Positions 1-6,456 are shown, numbered from the stretch's first letter. The stretch is DNA of 8,125 nt from Colivivens sp964452915 (GCA_964452915.1 CAYVNW010000064.1:1-8125); one strand, 5' to 3'. Program-made: numbers and translations. The notes: a model not told the origin generated them from the sequence alone.

Positions 1-1
1 T

Positions 2-1738
2 GCAAAGGGTCATGTCACAGGAGTGACTGTTGACTCAAAGGGTATAAAAGACACTACTTATACAATACCTACGATACCTACCAGTCTGCCGAATCCAAAA
101 TCACTTGAGTTTCAGGCAGACGGAACTACGGTATTGTCAACAACTGGCTCTACTGCGGCAACCTTAAACTTTGTTGCAGGGAGCAATATAACACTGACAC
201 CAGATTCGTCAAGCAAGGAGATACAGATCACCGCCAAGGATACTACCTATTCCGCCGCCACTACATCGGCTAATGGGTTGATGTCATCATCGGATAAAAC
301 GAAGCTGAACGGCATAGCCACAGGAGCAGAGGTAAACCAGAACGCTTTGGCGAAGATAACGGTAGGCAGCACAACTCTGACATCGTCAGCAAAACAGGGA
401 AACCTTACAATAGCAAATGGTACAGGTATTAGTCTCGCTCTTGATACCACAAACTCAAAGCTGACTATAACAAATACTGTAACAAATAGTGATACAAAGA
501 ACACGGCAGGATCGACTGACACCTCATCAAAGATATTCCTTATAGGTGCGACAAGCCAGGCTGCAAATCCTCAGACCTACTCGCAAGATACGGCATATGT
601 AGGGACAGACGGATGCCTGTACAGCGGTGGTGCGAAAGTCCTTACAAGCTACACACCAACTACGGCTACCACAACTGCCAAGGGTGTAGTGCAGGTCGGT
701 TCGAATATCACTGTATCAAGTGGAACAATCTCACTGACAAAAAGTAATGTGACAAGTGCACTTGGGTATACGCCGCCTTCCACAGTACCAAGCGAACTGC
801 CGAATCCAGAAACATTGACGATACAGGTAAACGGCACAGATCTGACATCATATAGTGGTGCGTATTCGGACACTGTTAACTTGAAAGCGGGAAGCAACGT
901 GACACTCAGCGCAAGTACGGATACCAGTACTGGTGCCAATACCATCACCATTAACTCGTCATACTCAACGACCGCTACCAAACTTGGTACAAGCACCGTT
1001 GGAGGAGCAGCGAAACCTATATATCTTAACGCAGGTACGGCTACAGCCTGTTCGTCAACCGTAGGAAGCGGATTAACGCCTGTGTATATGTCAAGTGGCA
1101 CTATAACCGCAAGTACTTCAACCAAGGGTAGTGCTACCAAGCCCGTATTCTTGTCGAGTGGCACAATTACAGAAGGATCAACTTATGCAGGTGGTACGGC
1201 AGTTACTCTGAATGGCACTGCTAAAGGAGCTTCGACAGCTTCATTCTATGCGCCTACGTCAGCCGGTACAGATGGTTATTTCCTGACAAGTAGCGGTAGC
1301 GGTGCTCCTTCATGGACAAATCTGTTCGGTGTATATTCTATTGAACGGGTAAAAGGGTACCAGCAGGCGACCATTACCGCCACGGGCAAGACGCAGGGAC
1401 TGTATGTAGAATGTGAGACTACGTATATCAATACGATACAGGGATTCACCCTGTCGGGTTTCTGGTCTCATACAGGAAGTTCGACAACTCCAGAGTACGG
1501 TAAGGAGTACAAACTGATAGTGTTCAACTATACAACAAGTACGAACACACTTACTATCAACGGTACGTTCGGACTTAGCTCGCACACCGTAATTTATAAC
1601 GGAGTCCTTACAAGTGGCAGTGCTAAGACTGTGAGCATGGGTGCGTATACATACCACAAGTTCACAATCAATGTGCTGCCTGACAGCAAGACGGGTACAA
1701 CTTATATATTCATAGATAAGGACTTGTCATGGCAGTAG
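2..1738 (+). CDS. Phage tail fibre / appendage protein, 5'-partial
   Basis: This is a structural fibre protein, probably a trimeric beta-rich shaft on the virion that contacts the host surface. The frame is open to the left window edge: codons before the GTG at 23 read AKGHVTG with no stop, so the gene begins outside the window. Residues below are numbered from base 23. The composition is very rich in Thr, Ser, Gly and Ala. Fibre hallmarks are 'GLMSSSDKTKLNGIATGAE' (85-103), 'TSALGYTPP' (244-252) and 'GTDGYFLTSSGSGAPSW' (415-431). There are two copies of a 37-residue LPNP module and three tandem 21-residue repeats (listed separately). From about residue 434 the repeats stop and a non-repetitive C-terminal domain of about 138 residues follows, which I infer to be the tip or receptor-contact domain. 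A second fibre gene follows after 48 bp. The fibre assignment is firm; the exact position in the virion is not readable from sequence. Confidence 0.85.
   Translation, partial: AKGHVTGVTVDSKGIKDTTYTIPTIPTSLPNPKSLEFQADGTTVLSTTGSTAATLNFVAGSNITLTPDSSSKEIQITAKDTTYSAATTSANGLMSSSDKTKLNGIATGAEVNQNALAKITVGSTTLTSSAKQGNLTIANGTGISLALDTTNSKLTITNTVTNSDTKNTAGSTDTSSKIFLIGATSQAANPQTYSQDTAYVGTDGCLYSGGAKVLTSYTPTTATTTAKGVVQVGSNITVSSGTISLTKSNVTSALGYTPPSTVPSELPNPETLTIQVNGTDLTSYSGAYSDTVNLKAGSNVTLSASTDTSTGANTITINSSYSTTATKLGTSTVGGAAKPIYLNAGTATACSSTVGSGLTPVYMSSGTITASTSTKGSATKPVFLSSGTITEGSTYAGGTAVTLNGTAKGASTASFYAPTSAGTDGYFLTSSGSGAPSWTNLFGVYSIERVKGYQQATITATGKTQGLYVECETTYINTIQGFTLSGFWSHTGSSTTPEYGKEYKLIVFNYTTSTNTLTINGTFGLSSHTVIYNGVLTSGSAKTVSMGAYTYHKFTINVLPDSKTGTTYIFIDKDLSWQ
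86..196 (+). repeat. LPNP module, copy 1, in the first fibre gene
   Basis: These 37 codons start LPNPKSLEFQADGTTV and end VAGSNITL. A second copy at 797-907 aligns without gaps over the same length (LPNPETLTIQVNGTDL, then KAGSNVTL). The similarity is at protein level and the copies are clearly diverged. It indicates internal duplication of a shaft module. Confidence 0.75.
797..907 (+). repeat. LPNP module, copy 2, in the first fibre gene
   Basis: Second copy of the 37-residue module at 86-196, starting LPNPETLTIQVNG and ending KAGSNVTL. Conserved positions are LPNP, the Q-x-x-G turn and AGSN[IV]TL. It sits immediately before the three 21-residue tandem repeats. Confidence 0.75.
1007..1195 (+). 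repeat. Three tandem 63-bp (21-residue) repeats in fibre shaft
   Basis: Three back-to-back units lie at 1007-1069, 1070-1132 and 1133-1195. They encode AAKPIYLNAGTATACSSTVGS, then a unit with TPVYMSSGTITAST, then a unit with KPVFLSSGTITEGS. The consensus is about xxKPVYLSSGTITAxSTxGx. Such short units usually form repeating beta turns of a fibre shaft. Unit number can change by slippage or recombination, which would alter shaft length. Confidence 0.8.
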
Positions 1739-1786
1739 TTTATTTGAAATGCAAAGCGAATTTATAAATTAAAAAAGATTAGAATT

Positions 1787-2998
1787 ATGAACCCAATTGG
1801 ATTTATTGATTACACAGGACTCGTGCAAGTCCTTAAGGCTGTCAAGTCGAAAATTGACGGCATTATCGTGAAGCTGAACGGTAGCGAAACCAACGTTAAT
1901 TCTACGGACATTGACATTTACGTTCCTACAGACAGCGGAACTTCCGGTCAGTACTTGAAGTCGAATGGTGAAGGCAAAGCCCCGACATGGTCGACTATAT
2001 CCCCATCGTCCTCATCTGGCGAAGGCTCTTATTCTGCCGGAACGGGAATTTCCATTTCAGAAGAGAATGTTATTTCGCTGTCTCCTGTCAAGAAAGCTGA
2101 TGCCAACAAGTCGCCTGTAGATACAAACACTTACAGTTGCCAGGCGTCAGTTGAATTGTTTGCAAAAAACAGTTCCCTTGGGCAGAAAGGTGGAATTGCA
2201 ACACTTGATGACAGCGGCAAAATTCCGGCAGCGCAGTTACCGTCATTTGTGGATGATGTGATTGAAGGTTATCTTAATGACGGGCACTTCTACTCTGATT
2301 CATCTTATACAACACTTGTTACAGATGAGACAGGATCCTCATCAGACCGGTTAAAAGGCAAACAGTACTTGGATCTGCCAACAAATTACAGTTACAGATG
2401 GACTGGTTCTACATATCAGAAGATTGAATCGGGAGCAGGTTATGTACTGCATCAGGCTACAGAGACAGAACTTGGCGGTATAAAATCGTCTAAGACTAAT
2501 TCTTCTTCTGTCGAAACAGGTACTGTTGGAGGAATATCTCAGTATCAGGGAGTGCAAGTAGATAAAGACGGTAAGGCATATGTAGAGGTAAACGGTAACC
2601 TTGGATATGGAGGACCTATTAGCGGCACTGAAATTACAATTGGTGGCGGCATATACAACAACTATGGTGTAGATCTCTCGCAATCACAAGAAAAATCATT
2701 TACTGTTACAGGTACGCTTGCAAACGGTCTACGCTATGATGTAAATATCGTCAACTTTGCAGGTACTACAAAGACTGTTACGATACCTGCTAAATACAAC
2801 AATGCAACAGATTGTGTGTTTAACGGATCACGTGAAAACATAGGGACCAGTGGTCTCTCGTTTGATATTGCAGCGATGACAGGTTTGTCCCTATCATTTA
2901 CATATTACTCTCTTGCAACTGGAAATATACTGTTCGTGACTGCAAATACAGGTCTTTCAACATCCGCTGTGAGTGCTGCTACAGCACAACTTAACTGA
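1787..2998 (+). CDS. Phage tail/head fibre protein
   Basis: A complete 403-residue fibre-type protein. The ATG is preceded by an A-rich leader with no clear Shine-Dalgarno, usual for Bacteroidales. An N-terminal amphipathic segment (residues 4-24, 'IGFIDYTGLVQVLKAVKSKID') may be the attachment or trimerisation part. Next come the linker 'GTSGQYLKSNGEGKAPTW' (51-68), also present in the upstream fibre gene, the common Bacteroides-phage block 'GGIATLDDSGKIPAAQLPSF' (135-154) and 'KQYLDLPTNYSYRWTGSTY' (192-210), a pattern often found in fibre and carbohydrate-contacting segments. 'TELGGIK' and 'VQVDKDGKAYVEV' (227-268) follow. The C-terminal roughly 110 residues are beta-rich and lack these motifs, so I infer they form the tip domain. 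The gene lies between another fibre gene and the lysis cassette and is co-oriented with both. The fibre class is well supported; the receptor and precise virion location are unknown. Confidence 0.82.
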   Translation: MNPIGFIDYTGLVQVLKAVKSKIDGIIVKLNGSETNVNSTDIDIYVPTDSGTSGQYLKSNGEGKAPTWSTISPSSSSGEGSYSAGTGISISEENVISLSPVKKADANKSPVDTNTYSCQASVELFAKNSSLGQKGGIATLDDSGKIPAAQLPSFVDDVIEGYLNDGHFYSDSSYTTLVTDETGSSSDRLKGKQYLDLPTNYSYRWTGSTYQKIESGAGYVLHQATETELGGIKSSKTNSSSVETGTVGGISQYQGVQVDKDGKAYVEVNGNLGYGGPISGTEITIGGGIYNNYGVDLSQSQEKSFTVTGTLANGLRYDVNIVNFAGTTKTVTIPAKYNNATDCVFNGSRENIGTSGLSFDIAAMTGLSLSFTYYSLATGNILFVTANTGLSTSAVSAATAQLN

Positions 2999-3061
2999 TG
3001 ATTGTCCGTCGTTAACAGTAAAATGTCAACAAGTGGTTCACTGCCCGAGCAGATAAGTAAA

Positions 3062-3076
3062 TGTACTGTAAGTACA
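3062..3076 (+). repeat. Small hairpin in the fibre-holin gap
   Basis: TGTACT and AGTACA form a perfect 6-bp stem around a 3-base loop. It sits in the 132-bp gap (2999-3130) between the second fibre gene and the holin. No U-tract follows, so it is not a convincing terminator. It could be an operator, a processing site or chance. The rest of this gap shows no clear promoter or gene. Confidence 0.35.
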
Positions 3077-3130
3077 AGTCTATAAGCTTGCGGTGGACCA
3101 ACTTGGAGGCATTTAACCCAAAATATAAAG

Positions 3131-3649
3131 ATGAATAGTATAATAGCGAATTTCCTTAATAAACTGGCAATGATATTATCTACCGCATGTGGCTGGATAA
3201 CAGGCATATTCCTTGTTATCCTTAACGCTATTGTAGCCCATTCAACTACAATAACATTCGTCGTGTTTGTCGTGGTTATGGATTTAGTCTGGGGTATAGC
3301 CGCAAGTGTAAAAATGCACCGTTTTACGACATCAGAGCTGATGCGCGATACTGTAGGGAAATTTGCTGTTTACGGCACAGCCATCCTCGCATTCTGTTTT
3401 CTTGACAGGATGCTTGGAGAAAGCGTCGTTCTTACCACCGCTGTGATATGTTCGGTAATTATACTTGTGGAGTTATGGTCAAGTATGGGTAATGCACTGA
3501 TCGTATTCCCGAATATGCCGTTCCTTAAACTTTTCAGAGGGGCACTTGTAGGCGAGATTGCAAACAAACTGCATGTCAGCGAGGATGAGGTAAGGCGTGC
3601 GTTTGAGGTAGAGGACAAAAAGAATAAAAGCAATGAGAAAGATAACTGA
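3131..3649 (+). CDS. Phage holin (Phage_holin_4 type)
   Basis: This is the lysis-timing membrane protein: it forms lesions in the inner membrane that let the endolysin reach peptidoglycan. The 172-residue protein has four hydrophobic stretches at about 16-36, 40-59, 78-95 and 99-118. The block 'DLVWGIAASVKMHRFTTSEL' (51-70) and 'ELWSSMGNA' (114-122) match the pattern of the toxin-secretion/phage-lysis holin family (PF05105 type). The C-terminal tail, about residues 147-172, is charged and cytoplasmic in character, ending KKNKSNEKDN. The ATG at 3131 is the first in the frame and begins a plausible N-terminal helix. A GGAGG lies about 22 bases upstream, too far to be a normal ribosome site. The stop codon overlaps the start of the amidase by 17 bp, suggesting coupled translation. 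Family assignment is by motif and context. Confidence 0.85.
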   Translation: MNSIIANFLNKLAMILSTACGWITGIFLVILNAIVAHSTTITFVVFVVVMDLVWGIAASVKMHRFTTSELMRDTVGKFAVYGTAILAFCFLDRMLGESVVLTTAVICSVIILVELWSSMGNALIVFPNMPFLKLFRGALVGEIANKLHVSEDEVRRAFEVEDKKNKSNEKDN

Positions 3650-4043
3650 AATCATAGTCCACTGTTCCGCTACTCCGGAAGGGAAGGACTATACCGTCTC
3701 CGACATCACTCGTTGGCACAAGGCAAGAGGTTTCAAGACGATAGGTTACCACTACATTGTTTACCGTGACGGGAGCGTGCATGAAGGACGGAAAGAAAGC
3801 GGGGTGGGCGCACATTGCTATGGTCATAACAGGAACTCGATAGGAGTGTGTTATATTGGTGGGCTGGCTACAGACTGTAAGACGCCTAAAGATACACGTA
3901 CAGAAGCACAAAAAAATGCGCTTTTGAACTTACTGAAAGAACTGCGGGAGAAGTATCCAACCGCAAAAATATACGGGCACCGAGACTTTGCGAAAAAGGC
4001 ATGCCCGTGTTTTGACGCTAAAACGGAATACAGGGAGATATAG
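3633..4043 (+). CDS. Endolysin: N-acetylmuramoyl-L-alanine amidase (T7 lysozyme-like, Amidase_2)
   Basis: The predicted enzyme cleaves the amide bond between N-acetylmuramic acid and the L-alanine of the stem peptide at the end of the lytic cycle. The 136-residue protein is a single catalytic domain without a cell-wall-binding domain, as is usual for phages of Gram-negative hosts. By comparison with T7 lysozyme (from memory), the zinc ligands would be H10 (in 'IIVHCSATP'), H116 (in 'YGHRDF') and C124 (in 'KKACPCFD'). The catalytic pair would be Y39 (in 'IGYHYIVYRDG') and K122. The signature 'GAHCYGHNRNSIGVCYIGG' (59-77) is typical of the family. There is no signal peptide, so export depends on the holin. 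The ATG overlaps the last 17 bp of the holin gene, and the next gene starts 2 bp after the stop. All key residues are present, so the enzyme should be active. Confidence 0.95.
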   Translation: MRKITEIIVHCSATPEGKDYTVSDITRWHKARGFKTIGYHYIVYRDGSVHEGRKESGVGAHCYGHNRNSIGVCYIGGLATDCKTPKDTRTEAQKNALLNLLKELREKYPTAKIYGHRDFAKKACPCFDAKTEYREI

Positions 4044-4045
4044 CG

Positions 4046-4537
4046 ATGATGGACATTGAAAAAGTGAAATATTTCATACTTATGCTGCTAAGCTATTTCC
4101 TTATGCTCTTTCTAACGGGATGCAAGACGCGGTATATGCCCGTGGAAAGCATAAGGACCGAGTGGAAGGAAAAAACTGTGGTATTGCATGACACGGTAAG
4201 AGACACCGTGCTGTCACGTAATGACATATACAGACATGACTCAATGGCGGTGCGCCTGTCGGGTGATACTGTTTATGTTGACCGCTGGCATACGCTGAGG
4301 CTTGTGAGCCAGGAAAAGAAGAAGAGTCTTTCAATCTCCTCCATGGCTGACTCCACGGCGGCGGTTAAAGCTGACTCGATCATAGTTCCTTATCCAGTAG
4401 AGAAGAAGCTGACACGGTGGGAGCAAGTGAGAATGGACATAGGCTCATTGGCTGTCTGCCTGTCGGGAGTCGCAATAATATTCGTGATAGCATATGCGGC
4501 GATATGGATAAGAAGGAAAATACGTGGCAACGTATAA
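4046..4537 (+). CDS. Putative unimolecular spanin (u-spanin) lipoprotein
   Basis: This protein is likely to complete lysis by joining the outer and inner membranes after the wall is degraded. The 163-residue sequence starts with a signal peptide (hydrophobic about 9-24) ending in the lipobox 'FLTGC', with C26 as the lipidated residue. A periplasmic stretch of roughly 105 residues follows, rich in charged 'HDTVRDTV' and 'GDTVYVDRWH' repeats. After 'PYPVEKKLTRWEQVRMDIG' (115-133) comes one C-terminal membrane segment (about 133-154) with a basic tail, IRRKIRG. An N-terminal lipid anchor plus a C-terminal TM is the T1 gp11-type u-spanin topology. K27-T28 follow the cysteine with no acidic cluster, which fits retention in the inner leaflet of the outer membrane. 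Two in-frame ATGs are adjacent (4046 and 4049), with GGGAG about 8 bases upstream. The position just after holin and amidase supports the call. It is based on topology and context, not on a recognised domain. Confidence 0.75.
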   Translation: MMDIEKVKYFILMLLSYFLMLFLTGCKTRYMPVESIRTEWKEKTVVLHDTVRDTVLSRNDIYRHDSMAVRLSGDTVYVDRWHTLRLVSQEKKKSLSISSMADSTAAVKADSIIVPYPVEKKLTRWEQVRMDIGSLAVCLSGVAIIFVIAYAAIWIRRKIRGNV

Positions 4538-4579
4538 AGATAAAACAAGCGAAGAATATATAACCATTACATTTGTTGT

Positions 4580-5068
4580 ATGATAAATATTACGATAAAA
4601 GCTATAAAGTCGGACGTGCTGAACGAGGTCGCAAAAACAACTGCTTACGAGGGCAAGAAGGCGGTTGGTGACGAAAGAGCCTATGACCGCATCTTCGCCA
4701 CAAGTGAAGATATGAGCATGCTCCAACGTTTTTGGGACGAAGCGTCAAGCGCTGTTACCGAGAGTATGAAGCGGTTTGTAACATCCGTGGATGATACATA
4801 TACTGTTAAGAATGGGGAAGGGTCGGGTACTACCGAGCCCGCCTATGTCGCCAATCTTGAACTGAGCAGCAGCTATGACACAGCGCTTACGCCAAGTATA
4901 GAGAAAAGCCTGTTCAGTTTCTTCGTGAATGCCATTATAAGCAAATGGAACAACTTTGTAAAGAAGGATGGGGTAGAGCGTTACGAAAGTGAGGCAAACA
5001 ATAATCTTCAAGACATTGTTGCGAAGCTTTTCTATAAGAAGAAACCTACAAGAGTGAGAATTTCATAA
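4580..5068 (+). CDS. Phage protein of unknown function, paralogue 1 of 3
   Basis: I do not recognise a named function. The 162-residue protein has no signal peptide, membrane segment or cysteine. Visible parts are a short N-terminal strand and a block 'DVLNEVAKTTAYEGKKAVGD' (12-31), a helix with 'MLQRFWDEASSAVTESMKRF' (47-66), a Gly/Thr-rich linker (about 71-88), a strand 'ANLELSSSYD' (91-100), a helix 'SLFSFFVNAIISKWNNFV' (110-127), and a basic end 'KKKPTRVRIS'. The same order recurs in the next two genes, so I infer a shared family. It begins 42 bp after the spanin gene with no Shine-Dalgarno and is co-oriented with the late genes. A small virion component is one possibility; an accessory (moron) gene is another, because it lies between the lysis genes and the integrase. 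Confidence 0.7.
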   Translation: MINITIKAIKSDVLNEVAKTTAYEGKKAVGDERAYDRIFATSEDMSMLQRFWDEASSAVTESMKRFVTSVDDTYTVKNGEGSGTTEPAYVANLELSSSYDTALTPSIEKSLFSFFVNAIISKWNNFVKKDGVERYESEANNNLQDIVAKLFYKKKPTRVRIS

Positions 5069-5086
5069 CAACAATATTATCCGAAT

Positions 5087-5749
5087 ATGAGAAAGACTAT
5101 TAAAATGAAGCTGTTTGTCCGTGAGCTGGTATACGACATACAGAACAAGACATACCTTACGGGACGCAGCCGTCAGACAGGCACCAACCATGAGCAGGTG
5201 GCGAACATGCAGGCCAACGACGATGACGAGAACGCAAATCAGATTTTGCGCAGTATACAAAACGCCTTTGGAACGCTTAAGACAAAGCTAAGTGAGTGGC
5301 TTGATGAGGAAGGTACTACGGCAACGGACGAACTTATGAGCATGACTTATTCCGAGGACGGCTATTTCAAGGCGGTTGTAAGTCCGGACGGTGTGACATG
5401 GGTTCCGTCGTCTACAGTTACAGGAGTAAACATAACGATGGTGGACAAGATTGACGATCTGCCTTCATCAGGCGTTGCTGACGGTACGGTATACTATGTT
5501 AAGAATACGGACACAGTGCTGAACGTGTCGCTGATCATGCCGTGCAACTATAACAGCTCCACACGTGAGACGGTCAATTCCGCATTGCACCAGTATATTG
5601 TGAACATGGCGATCGGAGACTGGTTCAACATCACGAACAAGGCTGATGCGGCGGACTACTACACTCTTGCGTCAAGTAATCTTGAGACTATGCGCGAAGC
5701 CGCCAATAAGCGGATAAGACCGGTAAGGAGAAATATAGTTGGAGAATAA
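5087..5749 (+). CDS. Phage protein of unknown function, paralogue 2 of 3, with fibre-like insert
   Basis: This 220-residue protein has no known function. Its N-terminus 'MKLFVRELVYDIQNKTYLTG' (7-26) and C-terminus 'ALHQYIVNMAIGDWFNITNK' (166-185), followed by a basic 'KRIRPVRRN' tail, line up with the genes on either side. Between the central helix (about 51-75) and the strand 'LNVSLIMPCN' (145-154) it carries an extra roughly 45-60 residues. These include 'GYFKAVVSPDGVTWVP' and 'DDLPSSGVADGTVYYVKNTD', which resemble short beta segments of phage fibres. The start is the ATG at 5087; a second in-frame ATG at 5105 is possible and would remove six residues. The gap to the previous gene is 18 bp and only one base separates its stop from the next start, so the three are probably one transcript. 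Confidence 0.7.
   Translation: MRKTIKMKLFVRELVYDIQNKTYLTGRSRQTGTNHEQVANMQANDDDENANQILRSIQNAFGTLKTKLSEWLDEEGTTATDELMSMTYSEDGYFKAVVSPDGVTWVPSSTVTGVNITMVDKIDDLPSSGVADGTVYYVKNTDTVLNVSLIMPCNYNSSTRETVNSALHQYIVNMAIGDWFNITNKADAADYYTLASSNLETMREAANKRIRPVRRNIVGE
5339..5515 (+). other. Fibre-like insert in paralogue 2
   Basis: These bases encode residues 85-143 of the middle paralogue. The segment has no counterpart of similar length in the other two paralogues, where the same gap is about 15-20 residues. The 'DLPSSGVADGTVYYVKN' wording resembles beta-turn segments in phage tail fibres. This is an inferred domain boundary, accurate to perhaps ten residues. Confidence 0.45.
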
Positions 5750-5750
5750 A

Positions 5751-6320
5751 ATGAATGTAACGGGAAGCTCAAATTGCAGAGGATATGGCAGGTGTACGTG
5801 CTGCCGCCAAAAAGACGGCAAGCTAAAGGTGACTCTTGTCTATAATGTAAGGGAAGTGCTCTATGACGTCTCCAACATGGCGTGGGTACAAGGGGACTTG
5901 ATAGACCCTCATGATTACGACCATGTCCGCCACCTCGTACAGGACATTATAGAAGACGGCAACCGTGACAGGGTTATGAGGGTTATGAGGCTTGCCTTTG
6001 CCGAAGCGGAAGGAATGCTCCAGCCATGGAGCAAGATCCGCTTTTCGGGAAGCGTGTACCTTGACAACGAGCCGGAAGATGAAGATGAACTTGTCATGCT
6101 TCTGTCCGTACCAGCAAAGACGGACAGAGGAACTATAGAGCTTATCCTGCAACTTGTACACGAATGGCTTGTATGCAGGGTTCTGCAAGACTGGCTCAGT
6201 ATAACGTGGCCGGAAGGTGCGTCTGTCTGGGCAACAAAGATAGAGGAGCTGCGTGAGGCTATCAGAAACGCAAAGAACAGAAGCCAGTGGATAACAAGGC
6301 GGAAGCTAAGTCCATGGTAA
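5751..6320 (+). CDS. Phage protein of unknown function, paralogue 3 of 3, with N-terminal cysteine cluster
   Basis: The function is unknown. I chose the ATG at 5751 (189 residues), one base after the previous stop and six bases after a GGAG. A TTG at 5739 would add four residues but overlaps the preceding gene. The first 20 residues carry C9, C15, C17 and C18 ('CRGYGRCTCC'), which could bind a metal or form disulfides; the other two paralogues lack this. Then comes 'KLKVTLVYNVREVLYDVSNM' (24-43) with 'WVQG', a helix around 70-92, an acidic turn 'EPEDEDE' (107-113), a strand 'LVMLLSV', a helix 'LVHEWLVCRVLQDWLSITWP' (135-154) and a basic tail ending RRKLSPW. It is the last rightward gene, followed about 90 bases later by a strong terminator. 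Membership with the two upstream genes rests on motif order, not on a computed alignment. Confidence 0.7.
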   Translation: MNVTGSSNCRGYGRCTCCRQKDGKLKVTLVYNVREVLYDVSNMAWVQGDLIDPHDYDHVRHLVQDIIEDGNRDRVMRVMRLAFAEAEGMLQPWSKIRFSGSVYLDNEPEDEDELVMLLSVPAKTDRGTIELILQLVHEWLVCRVLQDWLSITWPEGASVWATKIEELREAIRNAKNRSQWITRRKLSPW

Positions 6321-6324
6321 ATAA

Positions 6325-6410
6325 AGTGTCGGCCAATGTAGGAAGTGAGTGTGATTTTCTTCATAGTAATTTGTTATTGGTATTAGTTATTGGTATTTCA
6401 TACCGACACT
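6325..6410 (+). repeat. 8-bp inverted repeat bracketing a possible structured RNA
   Basis: AGTGTCGG at 6325-6332 and CCGACACT at 6403-6410 are perfect complements 70 bases apart. Directly inside the left arm, CCAAT (6333-6337) can pair with ATTGG in either copy of the direct repeat (6376-6380 or 6389-6393), so two alternative inner stems exist. The element starts five bases after the last late gene and ends two bases before the terminator stem. It would be present at the 3' end of the late transcript. Confidence 0.5.
6373..6397 (+). repeat. Two direct copies of GTTATTGGTATT
   Basis: The 12-base word GTTATTGGTATT occurs at 6373-6384 and again at 6386-6397, separated by one A, giving a 13-bp period. 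It lies inside the 8-bp inverted repeat just upstream of the terminator. Confidence 0.85.
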
Positions 6411-6412
6411 AA

Positions 6413-6449
6413 AAGGGATCATCCGTGAGGACCGTCCCTTCTTTTTTTT
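6413..6449 (+). terminator. Intrinsic terminator of the rightward late operon
   Basis: The outer stem is AAGGGA (6413-6418) with TCCCTT (6435-6440). After a short internal loop the inner stem is TCC (6422-6424) with GGA (6429-6431), closed by a GTGA (GNRA-type) tetraloop. A run of eight T at 6442-6449 follows. The opposite strand reads TTTTAG after its stem, so weak termination of leftward transcripts is also possible. Confidence 0.85.
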
Positions 6450-6456
6450 ACTTGCG

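Noticed and set aside
247..1657. Long antisense ORFs opposite the first fibre gene
   Set aside because: They mirror the repetitive Thr/Ser/Gly coding sequence, have no start context or recognisable motifs, and lie fully inside a well-supported fibre gene. The same reasoning removes the antisense ORFs over the other late genes.
1304..1738. Possible diversity-generating retroelement variable repeat at the end of the first fibre gene
   Set aside because: Bacteroides phages often diversify fibres this way, but there is no reverse transcriptase, no template repeat and no adenine-biased duplicate in the window.
3023..3085. 20-codon ORF (MSTSGSLPEQIS...) in the gap before the holin
   Set aside because: Very short, no ribosome site, no membrane segment or other feature, and it ends well before the holin start. 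Chance is the simplest explanation.
4568..4575. TACATTTG, a match to the Bacteroides -7 promoter element TAnnTTTG
   Set aside because: It lies four bases before the ATG at 4580, which would make a leaderless transcript, and no TTTG is found at the -33 position.
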